A stretch of DNA of 16,485 bases, from contig JAISEB010000347.1 of the NCBI GenBank assembly GCA_031264395.1, positions 1 to 16,485 of the forward strand, written 5' to 3'. The stretch's first letter is position 1; each line of letters begins with the position of its first letter. Origin of the DNA: Treponema sp. Lineage in GTDB: Bacteria; Spirochaetota; Spirochaetia; Treponematales; Breznakiellaceae. Positions 1 through 7,635 of this stretch are shown piece by piece. Under the pieces are notes generated by a model. The model saw nothing but the letters and a program-made list of their open reading frames with translations, had not been told where the DNA came from and did no database searches. Made by a program: the position numbers and the translations under genes.

Positions 1-1746
1 GCCGGCATAGAAGCGTCGCTTGCCGCCGCCAGGCTCGGCCTTTCAACGCTCCTTGTTACCCAGAATCCCGACCGTATCGGGGCGCTTTCCTGCAATCCCG
101 CGGTGGGCGGCCTTTCCAAGGGGAACCTCGTCCGGGAGGTTGACGCGCTGGGCGGCGAAATGGGGAGGCTTATCGACAAAACCATGGTACAGTACCGTGT
201 CCTTAACCGTTCGCGGGGGCCCGCGGTTCAGGCGCCCAGAGCGCAGGCCGACAAGCTGGCCTATCAGTCGGCGGCGCGCCTGGCGCTTGAAAACCAGAAG
301 GGCCTTTCAATCTTCATGGATACCGTGACGGATCTGCTTGTCAGTGAGGACGGAAGGGAGATCCTCGGGGTGAAGACCATGCGCGGGCACAGCATTTCCG
401 CCAGGACCGTGATCCTCGCGGCGGGAACTTTTATGGAGGGGAAGATCTTTATAGGCGAATACGAAGCGGGTGAAGGCCGCCTTGGCGAGGAGGCGGCGCT
501 GGGCCTTGGACGGAGCCTTAGGCGCATGGGGTTCCCCATGGGGCGTTTTAAGACGGGGACTCCCGCCCGTATTGCCGGAGACTCGGTTGACTACGGCAAA
601 ATGGAAAGGCAGGACGGGGAAGCGCCCCTTCCCTTTTCCTTTGACGTTGATCCGGGAATGTCTCCCGCCTGTCCGTCCCTTCCCTGCTGGATAACCTGGA
701 CCACGGCGGAGACCCACAGCATCATCAGGGAAAACATACACCGTTCCCCGCTTTACGGCGGAAAAATATCCGGCATAGGCCCCCGGTATTGTCCTTCTAT
801 TGAAGACAAGGTCGTCAGGTTCCCCGAACGGGACCGCCACCATGTGTTTGTTGAACCGGAAGGGCTTTACACGAACGAAATGTACCTTAACGGCCTTTCA
901 AGCTCGCTTCCCGAAGACGTTCAGGCGGATTTTATTCACAGCATCCGGGGCCTTGAAAAAGCCCGCATAACAAGGCCCGCCTACGCGGTTGAATACGATT
1001 ACCTTGATCCCCTTGATCTGTATCCGTCGCTTGAGTCCAAGCGCCTTTCGGGGTTTTTTACGGCGGGACAAACCAACGGCAGTTCCGGCTATGAGGAGGC
1101 CGCGGCGCAGGGAATTATCGCCGGCATTAACGCCGCGATGAAACTGAGGGGAGAAGCGCCACTGGTGCCGGGCCGGGCGGAAGCCTACATCGGGGTTCTT
1201 ATAGACGATCTTACCACGGTGGGAACAAAGGAGCCCTACCGCATGTTTACAAGCCGCGCCGAACACCGCCTTATGCTGCGCCATGACACGGCCGACACGC
1301 GCCTTACGCCCAGTGCCCGCGAACTGGGCCTTGCCGGGGAAAGGCGCTGGGAGCGTTTTCTTGAAAAGACAAAGGCGCTCGAAGCGGTGCATGAGCTTAT
1401 CAGGCAGCGGAAGATCCCGGAAGCGCCGGGGTCGGAAATCCCGGAGGACACGGAGGCGGCCGTTCCGTTTCCCGCCGAATGGATTCTGCGGGCGCAGCTG
1501 GATCTTAAATACGCGGGGTACATTGAAAAGGAAAAACGGACCGCCGCCCGGAACGCCAAAATGGACGCCGTCAAGCTGGCGGCGGATTTTGACTATGCCG
1601 CCGTTACGGGGCTTTCTTCCGAATCACGGGAAAAACTTGCCCGCGTCCGCCCCCTTACCCTGGGACAGGCGGCGCGTATTCCCGGCGTGCGGCAGGGAGA
1701 CATTGCGCTTTTGATGGTGCTGGCAAAAAACAGGAAAGGGGAATAG
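1..1746 (+). CDS. mnmG: tRNA uridine-5-carboxymethylaminomethyl modification enzyme MnmG (GidA), 5' truncated by window edge
   Basis: FAD-dependent MnmG works with MnmE in the cytoplasm to build the cmnm5 group on U34 of a set of tRNAs. Reading frame 1 is open from the first base, and the first residues (AGIEASLAAARLGLSTLLVT) are the tail of the N-terminal dinucleotide-binding fold; only the start and the first GxGxxG glycines are missing. The visible 581 residues compare with about 620-630 for full-length homologues. Family signatures seen: SCNPAVGGLSKGNLVREVDA with the first conserved Cys, RAQADK, GTFMEGKIFIG, LKTGTP-type region at about 547-565, GPRYCPSIEDKV carrying the second functional Cys, FVEPEG, SGYEEAAAQG and GTKEPYRMFTSRAEHRL. 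The C-terminal helical domain is complete to the stop at 1744-1746. It converges on the HIT gene with 21 bases between stops. Identification is secure. Confidence 0.97.
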   Translation, partial: AGIEASLAAARLGLSTLLVTQNPDRIGALSCNPAVGGLSKGNLVREVDALGGEMGRLIDKTMVQYRVLNRSRGPAVQAPRAQADKLAYQSAARLALENQKGLSIFMDTVTDLLVSEDGREILGVKTMRGHSISARTVILAAGTFMEGKIFIGEYEAGEGRLGEEAALGLGRSLRRMGFPMGRFKTGTPARIAGDSVDYGKMERQDGEAPLPFSFDVDPGMSPACPSLPCWITWTTAETHSIIRENIHRSPLYGGKISGIGPRYCPSIEDKVVRFPERDRHHVFVEPEGLYTNEMYLNGLSSSLPEDVQADFIHSIRGLEKARITRPAYAVEYDYLDPLDLYPSLESKRLSGFFTAGQTNGSSGYEEAAAQGIIAGINAAMKLRGEAPLVPGRAEAYIGVLIDDLTTVGTKEPYRMFTSRAEHRLMLRHDTADTRLTPSARELGLAGERRWERFLEKTKALEAVHELIRQRKIPEAPGSEIPEDTEAAVPFPAEWILRAQLDLKYAGYIEKEKRTAARNAKMDAVKLAADFDYAAVTGLSSESREKLARVRPLTLGQAARIPGVRQGDIALLMVLAKNRKGE

Positions 1747-1767
1747 GCGCGGCCGGAAAAGCGCGGA

Positions 1768-2112
1768 TTACCCCGGAGGCCACATCATCATGCGGCCGCC
1801 CAGGACGTGGATATGGAGATGATCCACCGTCTGGCCCCCGTCGGATTTGCAGTTGATCACAAAACGGGCGCCCCTTTCGGAACAGCCCTGCTCCGCCGCG
1901 AGTTCCCCTGCCTTGTGGAGCAGTTTTCCCAGCAGGGAGGCGTCTTCCCGTTCGGCTTCCATAAGGCTCCCTATGTGTTTTTTGGGGATCACAAGAAAAT
2001 GAACAGGCGCCTGGGGCGTAATGTCGCGGAAGGCCAGCATGTCGCCGTCTTCGTAAATGGTATCCGAGGGGATTTCCCCCTTGATAATCCTGCAGAAAAT
2101 ACAGTCGCTCAT
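1768..2112 (-). CDS. HIT-family nucleotide-binding hydrolase (Hint-like)
   Basis: A 114-residue histidine-triad protein. These small cytoplasmic enzymes hydrolyse phosphoramidates or aminoacyl-adenylate-like nucleotides. The start has the family pattern CIFCRIIKGEIPS, with the zinc-type cysteines, followed by an acidic stretch with AFRDITPQAPVHFLVIPK. The active-site triad HLHIHVLGGR is near the C terminus. Length is normal for the family. The start at 2112 is supported by a GGAGG ribosome binding site on the minus strand five bases upstream. It is 12 bases downstream of the FMN-binding lipoprotein gene on the same strand and probably cotranscribed with it. The exact substrate cannot be told from sequence. 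Confidence 0.95.
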   Translation of the reverse strand: MSDCIFCRIIKGEIPSDTIYEDGDMLAFRDITPQAPVHFLVIPKKHIGSLMEAEREDASLLGKLLHKAGELAAEQGCSERGARFVINCKSDGGQTVDHLHIHVLGGRMMMWPPG

Positions 2113-2124
2113 GTATCCTCCAAT

Positions 2125-2502
2125 TCAGGGGGCGGCTTTGGCAAGGGCGTCTTCCACCGCCTCAAGGAAGCCTTCGCTTGACTCGGTGGCCCCCGAAACC
2201 GCGTCAAGATCCGCGGTGTTGTACAGGAGTATCTGGTCAAGAAGCTCTTCCATGGCCGCGCCGCCTACCGCCTGGTCGTCGCGGTGTTCCACGATCCGTA
2301 TGTCCGTTATGCCGCCCGCCTCAAGGCGCACCGCAACCCGGACGGGGCCCCGGAAACCGCGGCCCGTTCCCTCGTATACGGCGGGCGGGTAAGCCGCGCC
2401 GCCCTTGGTGTTCAAAGCGCCCCCGCCGCCCGGCCCGAAACCGGCGCAGGCGCACAGCAGCATGGCGGCCAGCGGCGCTGTTTTTCGCATCGTTTTTTTC
2501 AT
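2125..2502 (-). CDS. Small exported FMN-binding-domain lipoprotein
   Basis: 125 residues. The N terminus is a signal peptide with basic residues (MKKTMRKT), a hydrophobic core and a lipobox-like LCAC, predicting lipid anchoring and an extracytoplasmic location. After a Gly-rich linker the rest matches the FMN_bind fold of RnfG/NqrC-type proteins: an amphipathic beta region (VRVAVRLEAGGITDIRIVEH) and near the C terminus DAVSGATESS. That is the Dxx(S/T)GA(S/T)x(S/T) flavinylation pattern, in which ApbE attaches FMN to the last Ser/Thr; here the acceptor would be Ser rather than the usual Thr. The likely role is extracytoplasmic electron transfer; the partner is not in the window. The start has an AGGAGG site five bases upstream. 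It lies 46 bases after the thioesterase gene and 12 before the HIT gene, which suggests an operon. Confidence 0.85.
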   Translation of the reverse strand: MKKTMRKTAPLAAMLLCACAGFGPGGGGALNTKGGAAYPPAVYEGTGRGFRGPVRVAVRLEAGGITDIRIVEHRDDQAVGGAAMEELLDQILLYNTADLDAVSGATESSEGFLEAVEDALAKAAP

Positions 2503-2548
2503 GAAAACCTCCTATACTTGATATATGGGGGCTGTCATGCGCCGCGCT

Positions 2549-2956
2549 TTAACGGGGCTGTTTTTTTTCCGCCGTCTTTTTCAAAAACCTTTCGTTTTCA
2601 ATGATAAACCTGCCGTGAACGCCTTCTCCTATTTTACCCGCGTCGTCAAAGGCTTCCACGCTGAAGAGGAGACGGCGCCTGTCTATTTCAAGAAGCTCCG
2701 CCCGCGCCCTTACTTCCATGCCGGGGGGCGTGGCGGAAAAGTGCTTGACATTGAGCTCGGTGCCAACGGTAGACCAGCCTTCGGGCAGCAGGTGATCCAC
2801 GGCGGCAACCGCCGTCATTTCCATGAGGGCTATCATGGCGGGGGTGGCGAAAACGGGAAGGCCGCCGCTCCCCAGCGAATCGGCGGTATTGCCGGCGGCG
2901 ACGATCTGTTTTTTTTCCGCCGTGATGCCGGGTTTAAGGAGCGCGTTGTAATCCAT
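2549..2956 (-). CDS. Hotdog-fold acyl-CoA thioesterase, FlK (fluoroacetyl-CoA thioesterase)-like
   Basis: 135 residues from the chosen ATG at 2956. The protein follows the FlK-type hotdog layout: FATPAMIALMEMTA, then STVGTELNVKHFSATPPGM, RARAELLEIDRRRLLFSV and GEGVHGRFII. Residues T38, E46, G65 and H72 have the same mutual spacing (8, 19 and 26 residues from T or E) as the Thr-Glu-Gly-His active-site set known from FlK. This supports hydrolysis of a small acyl-CoA, though not specifically fluoroacetyl-CoA; most family members act on unknown acyl groups. An in-frame ATG exists at 3052, but the extra 32 residues (Arg/Ser-rich) look non-coding and would overlap the promoter of the divergent MFS gene. 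The 2956 start has no strong ribosome binding site. First gene of a leftward group with the FMN-binding lipoprotein and HIT genes. Confidence 0.85.
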   Translation of the reverse strand: MDYNALLKPGITAEKKQIVAAGNTADSLGSGGLPVFATPAMIALMEMTAVAAVDHLLPEGWSTVGTELNVKHFSATPPGMEVRARAELLEIDRRRLLFSVEAFDDAGKIGEGVHGRFIIENERFLKKTAEKKQPR

Positions 2957-3041
2957 ACGGCATGGTACCAGAAAAAAACACGAAGATCGAGCCTCCCGCC
3001 GCACGAGGGCCTTCGGTTTGCCGCCCGCAGATTCCGCCCGC

Positions 3042-3070
3042 TTGTCATTCATGCCGGGGACGGATACTAT
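3042..3070 (+). promoter_or_regulatory. Sigma-70-type promoter for the MFS-HEAT gene
   Basis: A -35 element TTGTCA (3042-3047), a 17-base spacer and a -10 element TACTAT (3065-3070). The expected transcription start is near 3077, giving a very short leader before ATG 3093. This is one reason to prefer that start over the in-frame ATG at 3018. Confidence 0.6.
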
Positions 3071-3092
3071 AGACAGGAGAATCCAGGGGAAT

Positions 3093-5384
3093 ATGTCAGC
3101 CGCCGCATTGTCACCGTATCATCTGGGTAAAGCCAGGGAAACCTACAATTTATTTAATGTTTTTAACGCCCTCTCGTGGAATTTTCTTGTGGGCAGCATT
3201 ATCACGCTGCTTGCCATGCGGCTGCACGCGTCATCCACGTATCTGGGGCTTATCAACGCCATTCTCTACTTTTCCTTTTTTTTCCTGCCTTTGGGGAAGA
3301 TACTTTCACGCCGTTTTTCCATAATCGGCGTTTTCAGTTTTGCCTGGACCTGGCGGGCAATAGGCATGGCCCCCGTGGTAATTGCCCCTATTGCCGCCGC
3401 CGCGGGCCACCGTGATCTTGCCCTGGTTCTGATCCTCCTTGGCGTGTCGCTGTTCCACGTTACAAGGGGCGTCGGGATGATAGGCAACAACCCCATCCTC
3501 AACGAAATGGCCATGGGCCCGGACCGGGGCAGCTACATGACGCAGATACAGATCATCAACAGCGCCGTGGGGATGTTTTCGGGCTTCATTGTCGCCATGG
3601 TGCTTGGGCGGGAGCCGTCCCTTTTCCTCTATTCGCTTATCATGTCGGGCGGCATTGCCTGTGGTATTTTAAGCGGAAGGCTGATACGCAAAGTGCCCGA
3701 GCCTCCCGTTGAGGAAGGCGGCAGAAAGATACAGTTTGCCGGAATTTTCAGGAAAGCTTTTTCCCAGCCGGGGCTGCGGCGTTTTATGGGGATACTCTTT
3801 ATCGTGGCGCTGGTTTCGGGGGTTTCCAGGGCCTTTCTCGTGGTGTATTCGCGGGAAGTGTTCATGCAGAACGACGGCATGGTTTCCCTTTACTCCGTTT
3901 TTGGGGGGCTGGGGAATTTGATGATTGGCCTTCTTATCAAATTTCTTGTGGACCGCATCGGGGCAAAACCCATCTTTATCATCTGTACGATTATAGGCCT
4001 TGCCAGCATGATCCCCATTGTTTTTTTCCCTATGAACGCCATCGGCAACATGACGACAGTGATTCTGTTCCTTACCTTCCTTTCCTTTGTGCTTAACTTC
4101 GGCTTTCTTGGCGCCGAAGGCATAGCCCAGACCTACTTCCTGGGGCTGGTTCCCGGGGAGATGATGCTGGACATGGGGATTCTTTACTTTTTGGTGTTCG
4201 GCGTTGCCGGGGCCGGAGGCTCCTTTCTTGCGGGTCTTTTGCTGGATATACTTTCCGCCGCAGGGCTTTCTACCTTCTGGAATTTCAAGATCCTGTACAC
4301 CATCCTCATAGGCCTTACCTCCTTTGTCATTGTGCTCCAGAAGAACATGACGCCTCTGGGCGCTCTTCCTTTCCTTAACGCGCTTAAGGTGATGTTCTCT
4401 TTCCGGGATCTTCAGGCTATTTCCATTCTGGAACGCCTCAACAAAACCCGCGATTCCCATGAGGAGGAACTGCTTCTGGGGGCGCTCCATGACGCCCCTT
4501 CGCAGCTTGCCATCAAGGGGCTTCTGGAGCGGGCCAGGTCTCCCCGGCTTGCCGTGCGCCTTGAGTCGCTGCGGGCCATGGAGACGCTTAAAACACTTGG
4601 GGAAGACGCCGAAAAGGCGCTGATCCAGGATCTTATCAACAACCCCTATACTACGGCCTATATATCCGCCCGTATTCTGGGAAACCACGGCTGTTTTTCC
4701 GCCATTCCCCTGCTCCGGGAGCTTGCCGCGTCCACGGACTACATGCTCGCGGGCGAATCCATGATAGCTCTGGCCCGGCTCGGGGATCATGCGTTCAGGC
4801 CGCAGATGGAGCAGATCATTCTTGGCGCCTCGAATCCCCGCCTCAAGATCATGGGCGTTGAGGCGTTTGGCATTTACGGGTCCCCCAATTCCCTTTCCGT
4901 GCTCATGGATATACTGCGGGTCACCGATCCGCCGCCGTACCTGCGGGACGAGGTAGTGCTGGCCATGGCCGCCATTCTTGACACGCAGAATCAGTTTTAT
5001 CCCATTCTGGCGCACTATCTGGAAGAACCGCCCCTTGCCGCCATACTGGCCATGGACGAGGCGGAGGCGGCCGTTGAATTCTTCAATGCGTCCCTGGTAC
5101 GCAAGGGGTTCCGCAAGAAGTCCAGCTTCGCCGTTATTTCAAAACACGCCAAAAGCCTTGAGGCGGCCTCTGCCGCGCTGGTCCGGGACACCAACGGCGC
5201 CCTTCTTTCGCGGTGGATACTGGAACTGCCCGAAAGCCTCTGCCACGCGGTTGTGCAGCTTGTTCTTTCCGAAACCCTTCTTGACGACGAGCTTTCTTCC
5301 CATGACCGTCTGCGCCTGCTTATTGTCCACTGGGCCTCCTACGAACTCAGGCTGTGGACAAAGAGGTTGAAGGGCGGAACATGA
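3093..5384 (+). CDS. MFS-type transporter with C-terminal HEAT-repeat domain
   Basis: 763 residues from ATG 3093. Residues about 1-410 are a polytopic membrane domain of roughly twelve hydrophobic helices, with an MFS-like layout: the first helix follows YNLFNVFNALSWNFLVGS, and a cytoplasmic loop near residues 195-215 (KVPEPPVEEGGRKIQ) splits it into two halves. From about residue 435 to the end the protein is soluble and helical, with repeated units such as LAVRLESLRAMETL, AIPLLRELAAS and YMLAGESMIALARLGD; these read as HEAT/armadillo-type repeats. Substrate unknown. The N-terminal half predicts a permease and the C-terminal half a cytoplasmic protein-interaction platform. The start follows a promoter; AGGAGA lies 12 bases upstream and AGGGGA two bases upstream, so the ribosome binding site spacing is not ideal. 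No clear terminator follows. The HEAT part could instead regulate transport; this is inference. Confidence 0.85.
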   Translation: MSAAALSPYHLGKARETYNLFNVFNALSWNFLVGSIITLLAMRLHASSTYLGLINAILYFSFFFLPLGKILSRRFSIIGVFSFAWTWRAIGMAPVVIAPIAAAAGHRDLALVLILLGVSLFHVTRGVGMIGNNPILNEMAMGPDRGSYMTQIQIINSAVGMFSGFIVAMVLGREPSLFLYSLIMSGGIACGILSGRLIRKVPEPPVEEGGRKIQFAGIFRKAFSQPGLRRFMGILFIVALVSGVSRAFLVVYSREVFMQNDGMVSLYSVFGGLGNLMIGLLIKFLVDRIGAKPIFIICTIIGLASMIPIVFFPMNAIGNMTTVILFLTFLSFVLNFGFLGAEGIAQTYFLGLVPGEMMLDMGILYFLVFGVAGAGGSFLAGLLLDILSAAGLSTFWNFKILYTILIGLTSFVIVLQKNMTPLGALPFLNALKVMFSFRDLQAISILERLNKTRDSHEEELLLGALHDAPSQLAIKGLLERARSPRLAVRLESLRAMETLKTLGEDAEKALIQDLINNPYTTAYISARILGNHGCFSAIPLLRELAASTDYMLAGESMIALARLGDHAFRPQMEQIILGASNPRLKIMGVEAFGIYGSPNSLSVLMDILRVTDPPPYLRDEVVLAMAAILDTQNQFYPILAHYLEEPPLAAILAMDEAEAAVEFFNASLVRKGFRKKSSFAVISKHAKSLEAASAALVRDTNGALLSRWILELPESLCHAVVQLVLSETLLDDELSSHDRLRLLIVHWASYELRLWTKRLKGGT

Positions 5385-5449
5385 GTATGAAAGCCGCGCT
5401 TGTTCCAAAGCCCGGTTGGTTAACACACTGCGGCCTTCTTTGCGGTTAA
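5381..5449 (+). other. 22-codon open frame overlapping the MFS stop (possible remnant of a former downstream gene)
   Basis: ATG at 5381 overlaps the MFS stop in an ATGA, the usual sign of translational coupling, with AGGG upstream. The frame ends after 22 codons (begins MSMKAALVPKPG). No family is recognised. The gene that would be expected here may have been cut off by the adjoining island. The DNA at 5398-5408 (GCTTGTTCCAA) also recurs at 11656-11666 beside a hairpin, so it may be intergenic repeat material instead. Low confidence. Confidence 0.25.
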
Positions 5450-5721
5450 ATATCAGGGCATTGGCGTTTACTTGTTTCAGCGTCAAAATTCCTCTTAAAA
5501 GCGGCATGCTTTGAAGAAAAAATTTACCGCAAGGAAGACTGCTGCGCGGTCAATTAAATGAGAAAAAGTAAAAGAAGTAGAAGAAAAGAAGGTGAAAAAA
5601 GGACTTGAAAGCAAAAACTTTTTCGACTTCTTCGACCTGGCGGTTAAAAATTCTTCCAAAACTTGGTGGTTTCCGGAACATGAAGGTAAACGCCGGCGCC
5701 CTGACATCCGCTACGGCGGAA
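5450..5721. other. Stretch without recognisable gene; purine-rich tract at its centre
   Basis: No reading frame here resembles a known protein. Positions 5561-5603 are almost entirely A and G on the + strand. A 74-codon GTG frame (5592-5816) crosses the region but has skewed, low-complexity composition and runs over the promoter at 5722-5750, so I do not call it. This is the left border zone of the accessory island. Confidence 0.5.
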
Positions 5722-5750
5722 TTGCGGGGATTACCGGGGCATGGTATAAT
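5722..5750 (+). promoter_or_regulatory. Sigma-70-type promoter reading into the first Rhs tip
   Basis: TTGCGG at 5722-5727, a 17-base spacer, then a perfect TATAAT at 5745-5750. Transcription would start near 5757 and run into the Rhs core fragment and its toxin-immunity genes. No intact translation start for an Rhs protein lies between; the first ATG in the Rhs frame is 5901. Confidence 0.5.
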
Positions 5751-5837
5751 GTGAACATGATCCGGGAAGCGAGCGAAAGCGGGGCGAGCGGGGGGAAGGC
5801 GGGCACGGGGAAGTGACGGTGATAACGTCCGAAGTGA

Positions 5838-6838
5838 GGGCCGACGGGCAGCGGGAGGACGGTATATTACTATCACAGCGACCATATAGGGAGCGCGCAG
5901 ATGGTGACGAACGAGGGGATGATCTACGAGCGGTATGAATACACGCCGTACGGGGAAGTGTGGATAGAGCGGGAGAACCGTAACGTGCAGAGGAACGAAG
6001 CGCTGCCGTTCCGGTTTACGGGGAAGGAGCTGGATGAGGAGACGGGGCTGTATTACTACGGGGCGGGGTACCTTGACCCGCGGACGGGCCGGAGACTTTC
6101 TGCTGACCCCGCGGCCGGGGAGTACGTGCCCGCGGCGGCCGCGGACAGGGGGGCGGGAACCTGCCGGGGATGGGGGGCATCTATAACCTGGTAAACCTCC
6201 ACCTGTACCACTACGCGGGCAATAACCCGGTAAAGTATACGGACCCTGATGGAAGGATTAATGTTGCAATTATTTCACAATATAAAATGAATTCCACAAA
6301 TTCTAATAATCAACATTTATATACTAATCCAATTACAAATAGCAATCCGGTAAAGCTAATATGGGAGGAAGGTTGTGCAATAACCGCTATAGCAAATCTT
6401 GCTTTTACTCTTGGGTTAAATGATGATCCAATAGACGTTAACGCGAACAACAATTATGTTACTAATGGAGGGGTCAGTTGGCTCAATGTTTCAATGGGGT
6501 TGGGCCTGACGCTTACTCCGGGTACGGGCCAATTTACTCACACGATATATAATACACAAGAGAGTGATACTGCCAATAATTTTTATACAATAGTAAAAGT
6601 ACAATACAATGCTGCGAATAGCGATCATTGGGTTGGCGTACGAGGTATTCATACAGGCTCTGATGGCACAGAATATATTGTTATATCTCCTACATCAGTA
6701 AATGACAGTGGTTTTGCAAACAATCCTAATTCTGTACGTTATCAACAAGGGTGGCGCGAGGGAACTAATGGCGACGTTTATGTTCCTGTGAATAAAATAA
6801 CGGCGTATAAAATTTATTCGGCACCGATTGAGCCATAA
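5838..6838 (+). pseudogene. Rhs C-terminal tip A: core fragment plus papain/C39-like toxin domain, frameshifted
   Basis: The 5' part (5838 to about 6150) encodes the last piece of an Rhs beta-cage core: YYYHSDHIGSAQ, YEYTPYGEVW, FRFTGKELDEETGLYYYGA and SADPAAGEYVPAAAA. The core then continues in another frame as NLPGMGGIYNLVNL and YHYAGNNPVKYTDPDGR (to 6256). Compared with the second copy (9903-10232) exactly one base is missing, at the G6 run 6148-6153, which explains the frame change. After DPDGR the composition turns AT-rich and encodes about 193 residues of variable tail: EEGCAITAIANLAF (Cys at 6374-6376), SDHWVGVRG (His at 6626-6628) and YIVISPTSVND. This order matches papain-like C39-type cysteine peptidase folds, so a protein-cleaving toxin is likely. 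The bulk of a normal Rhs protein (over 1000 residues) is absent. It is either an inert remnant or a silent tip reservoir. ATG 5901 could start a 97-residue product that ends at 6194. Confidence 0.8.
5928..6256 (+). repeat. Rhs-core inverted repeat, copy A
   Basis: 329 bases that align, inverted, with 9903-10232 (330 bases). I count about 40 mismatches and one gap, close to 88% identity. Similarity begins at GAGCGGTATGAATACACGCC and ends exactly after the DPDGR codons; the sequences beyond share nothing visible on either side. Confidence 0.85.
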
Positions 6839-6845
6839 GGTTGTA

Positions 6846-7589
6846 ATGATGACACGAGTTGTTATTTGTTGTATTTTTATATTTATTTTTGGCAATCTTT
6901 GTGTAGCGGATAATGTGATCAAAAACAAAAAATATGAATCGTGTGTATTTAAATTTGAGCCACTTGATGACGATGAAATTTTATCATATATTTGGGATAA
7001 TTCTTTGATCGAGAATAAAGGCTATACGATTACTTTATTTGCGGAAAATAAACATACAAAACAGAGAAGGCCAATTAGTTATTGGGATGCGCCATACGCA
7101 GGGTATCAATTCTCATCTGACAGGAAAATAGCTATTATATTTCTAAATACAAAAACAAGAAATCGTCCTTTTTTTTACTTGGACGGCATTAATGGTACTA
7201 TAAAATATTTGTTTGATATTGATATGTCTGTGATGTCAGACCGTGATTTAAATTATTTACTTTGGATTTCAGAAAGCCTTGAAAGTTCTGCAAAAAAATT
7301 TTCACTTATTGACTTACACTCTTTGAAGGTTATTAAGATATTCGAATGGCAGGTATATCCTCGAAGAGGTGGTGGGCCAAGGATTTTTCGAAGTATGGAC
7401 CCTAAGTATGATTTTAGGATAGATTATAACGTTGAAGATGACTTATATGCCGTTTGTTATTATAATATCGAATTTGATTGCTTGGTTGAAATATTTAATG
7501 ATACAAAATTAATTGATAAAAACGGTTTCCTCTATGAACGAGAATTAAAACGACAACCTGTATTGCTGGAAGAAATCGGGTTGTATTAA
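6846..7589 (+). CDS. Candidate immunity protein for tip A, exported, unrecognised family
   Basis: 247 residues from ATG 6846 (ATG 6849 is equally possible; an in-frame ATG at 6828 would overlap the toxin stop by 11 bases and spoil the signal peptide). TAAGG, including the toxin stop codon, sits just upstream as ribosome binding site. The N terminus MMTRVVICCIFIFIFGNLCVA is a clear signal peptide, so the protein acts outside the cytoplasm. The body is AT-rich and aromatic-rich, with no motif I recognise. Position directly after the Rhs tail on the same strand, seven bases beyond its stop, and the same low GC as the tail suggest they travelled together as a toxin-immunity pair. The function is inferred from context only. 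Confidence 0.65.
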   Translation: MMTRVVICCIFIFIFGNLCVADNVIKNKKYESCVFKFEPLDDDEILSYIWDNSLIENKGYTITLFAENKHTKQRRPISYWDAPYAGYQFSSDRKIAIIFLNTKTRNRPFFYLDGINGTIKYLFDIDMSVMSDRDLNYLLWISESLESSAKKFSLIDLHSLKVIKIFEWQVYPRRGGGPRIFRSMDPKYDFRIDYNVEDDLYAVCYYNIEFDCLVEIFNDTKLIDKNGFLYERELKRQPVLLEEIGLY

Positions 7590-7635
7590 GCGAGGGTAAT
7601 ATGGAGAGGTGTGGTTAGCCGGTTGATATTGAAAT

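Noticed and set aside
3669..5015. 448-codon open frame antisense to the MFS-HEAT gene
   Set aside because: Mirrors the coding bias of the real gene; the translation is rich in Gly, Lys, His and Arg with no fold or motif and no ribosome binding site.
5592..5816. 74-codon GTG frame before the first Rhs fragment
   Set aside because: Low-complexity composition, overlaps the TTGCGG-17-TATAAT promoter, resembles nothing known.
5385..5837. Search for a duplicate of the tRNA-Arg 3' end (att site)
   Set aside because: No copy of the T-arm/acceptor sequence (for example GGCCGAATCGAACGGCC) was found on either strand at the left border.
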